Origin: Sedimentisphaerales bacterium
GTDB taxonomy: Bacteria > Planctomycetota > Phycisphaerae > Sedimentisphaerales > SM23-30
Assembly (NCBI GenBank): GCA_030640865.1
Contig: DAOWIP010000415.1
Location: 1-7,197, forward strand
Direction of reading: 5' to 3'
DNA length: 7,197 nt
Shown piece after piece: positions 6,021 to 7,197 of the stretch. A model generated the notes under the pieces. The model was not told the DNA's origin and did not search any database. It worked only from the letters and a program-made list of their open reading frames with translations. Position numbers and translations under genes: made by a program. Within the stretch, counting starts at the first letter, position 1. The number at the start of each line of letters is the position of its first letter.

Positions 6021-6953
6021 GTGCGTAAAAAGATAACGATTGTCGGTGCCGGTAACGTGGGGGCGACCTGCGCCCATTGTCTGGCACAAAAAGAAATAGG
6101 AGAAATTGTTCTGCTTGACATCGTCGAAGGACTGGCAGCCGGTAAGGCACTCGACCTTTTTGAGTCATCGCCGGTGAGCGGTTTCGATGTACGTTTCGCG
6201 GGCACATGTGATTATCGCGATACCGAGGGCAGTGATGTGGTTATCATTACTTCAGGGCTGCCCCGTAAGCCGGGGATGAGCCGGGACGAACTGCTCAAGG
6301 CCAATACGCAAATCGTGGCGGAAGTTACTAAAAATGTAATCGATAACAGTATAGATCCATTCCTGATTGTCGTCAGTAACCCACTGGACGCGATGACCTA
6401 CGTGGCGGGCAAGGTCTCGGAACTGTCCAAAAATCACGTGATGGGTATGGCAGGGGTCCTGGATACGGCCCGCTATCGAAGTTTTATCGCTGAGGCGCTG
6501 AATGTCTCAGTCAACGATATTTCCGCTGTGCTGCTCGGTGGGCACGGCGACGATATGGTACCGCTGCCGCGTTATACCTGCGTTGCCGGCATACCATTAA
6601 CTGAACTGATGGACGAGCAACAGATTAGGGCCATAGTCGAGCGGACACGCAAAGGAGGTATCGAGATTGTCAACCTGCTCAAGACCGGCTCGGCCTATTA
6701 CGCTCCGGCCGCTGCCGCTGCGGAGATGGCCGAGGCAATCCTCAAAGACAAAAAACGTCTGCTGCCCTGCTGCGCATGGTGCGATCTGGAATATGGAGTC
6801 GGCGGCGGATTCGTAGGTGTGCCGGTTATACTCGGCAGCGAAGGCGTGGAACGGGTCATCGAACTGGAACTTACCGAACAGGAAAAACAACTTTTCGATA
6901 CATCAGTCGCCCATGTGAAGGAATTGACTGAACAGGTTGGTACAATTCTTTGA
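6021..6953 (+). CDS. mdh: Malate dehydrogenase (NAD-dependent, LDH-like type)
   Basis: The product has 310 residues, normal for this class, and interconverts malate and oxaloacetate with NAD in the cytosolic TCA cycle. The Rossmann motif is IVGAGNVGA (7-15), and D33 in VLLDIVEG should bind the NAD ribose. The substrate loop is GLPRKPGMSRDELL (79-92). R82 at the specificity position indicates malate rather than lactate, and R88 follows. N120 (VVSNPLD), D148 and R151 (GVLDTARYR) and the catalytic H175 (GGHGDDMVPL) are all present. I chose the GTG at 6021: GGAG at 6009-6012 is 8 bases upstream, against 5 bases for the in-frame TTG at 6018. An ATG at 6014 opens a four-codon out-of-frame frame across the start. 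The gene is complete with no sign of damage. It may be followed by the NAD synthase gene in the same transcript. Confidence 0.96.
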   Translation: MRKKITIVGAGNVGATCAHCLAQKEIGEIVLLDIVEGLAAGKALDLFESSPVSGFDVRFAGTCDYRDTEGSDVVIITSGLPRKPGMSRDELLKANTQIVAEVTKNVIDNSIDPFLIVVSNPLDAMTYVAGKVSELSKNHVMGMAGVLDTARYRSFIAEALNVSVNDISAVLLGGHGDDMVPLPRYTCVAGIPLTELMDEQQIRAIVERTRKGGIEIVNLLKTGSAYYAPAAAAAEMAEAILKDKKRLLPCCAWCDLEYGVGGGFVGVPVILGSEGVERVIELELTEQEKQLFDTSVAHVKELTEQVGTIL

Positions 6954-7041
6954 CAGAGAGGAAAAAACTCGAACAGAAGATAATAGAAGAAAAGAAAATA
7001 TTTTTGAACAGAAGGAAACAAAGACAGCAAAGGAATCACTA
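6954..7041 (+). repeat. Purine-rich spacer with repeated GAACAGAAG
   Basis: The spacer between mdh and the next gene is strikingly A/G-biased on the plus strand. It holds GAACAGAAG twice (6971-6979 and 7006-7014, 35 bases apart). It resembles purine-rich degenerate spacer repeats that I recall from environmental bacterial genomes, which are sometimes mistranslated as charged peptides. One frame stays open through it, but there is no start or ribosome site to support a gene. Confidence 0.4.
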
Positions 7042-7054
7042 TTAAAGTTTATCT

Positions 7055-7197
7055 ATGAAAATAGCCTTGGCACAAATAAATCCGGTAGTAGGCGATATTG
7101 CGGGTAACAGCGCCAAGATCAAGCGCTATATCCGACAGGCAGCCGAGCAGGGGGCAGAACTGGCGGTGTTTAGTGAGTTGGCCCTTATCGGGTATCC
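7055..7197 (+). CDS. nadE: Glutamine-dependent NAD+ synthase, N-terminal glutaminase domain (partial)
   Basis: Forty-seven residues are visible before the window ends. MKIALAQINPVVGDIAGNSAKI and the downstream ELAVFSELALIGYP match the start of the nitrilase-like glutaminase domain of NAD+ synthase; E41 is the expected first member of the Glu-Lys-Cys triad. The full enzyme would be about 550 residues and amidate deaminated NAD using glutamine-derived ammonia and ATP. The synthase domain is not visible, so another carbon-nitrogen hydrolase remains possible, but the QINPVVGD...N opening favours NadE. The ATG at 7055 has no good Shine-Dalgarno nearby; AAAGGA at 7029-7034 is about 20 bases upstream. 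It follows mdh after 101 bases on the same strand. Confidence 0.8.
   Translation, partial: MKIALAQINPVVGDIAGNSAKIKRYIRQAAEQGAELAVFSELALIGY

Noticed and set aside
6698..7039. Minus-strand 113-residue frame across the mdh end and the purine spacer
   Set aside because: The sequence is low-complexity Phe/Leu/Ser-rich, as expected from reading purine-rich DNA backwards, and it overlaps the well-supported mdh.

Overview
The window comes from a Gram-negative bacterium of undetermined phylum. The evidence is a secreted outer-membrane-type beta-barrel protein ending in phenylalanine, an HD-GYP cyclic-di-GMP phosphodiesterase, a NarX/NarL-type two-component set, and a lactate-dehydrogenase-like malate dehydrogenase. 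The last type occurs in many phyla outside the enteric bacteria. Base composition is near balanced in genes and AT-richer between them. I see no transposase, integrase, CRISPR array, tRNA or rRNA.

Layout. Bases 1-277 (+) hold the C-terminal end of an HD-GYP protein. A 588-base non-coding stretch (278-865) follows. A leftward block covers 4980 down to 866. In transcription order it is rmuC (3847-4980), a soluble PAS histidine kinase whose start overlaps the end of rmuC by 11 bases (2655-3857), a NarL-family response regulator (1917-2570), a 400-base gap, and a second, paralogous response regulator (866-1516). A divergent promoter region (4981-5196) separates this block from rightward genes: a signal-peptide beta-barrel protein (5197-5826), malate dehydrogenase mdh (6021-6953), and the N-terminus of a glutamine-dependent NAD+ synthase, probably nadE (7055 to the window edge).

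How the parts may work together. The kinase has no membrane segment, so it should sense a cytoplasmic signal through its PAS domain and phosphorylate one or both response regulators. The regulators are about 56% identical over their first 130 residues by hand count and have nearly identical recognition helices, so they may compete for the same kinase and for similar DNA sites. The gap between kinase and first regulator contains a perfect 14-bp palindrome inside a second pair of inverted arms. Half of that palindrome belongs to a 15-base word that recurs exactly in the gap after the second regulator. This is the best candidate for a local regulatory element. The rightward genes look like ordinary housekeeping functions.

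Nothing here amounts to a clearly new biological system. The most interesting points are the one-kinase/two-paralogue arrangement with a changed acidic pocket in both receivers, the palindrome and shared word, and the translational overlap of rmuC with a sensor kinase.
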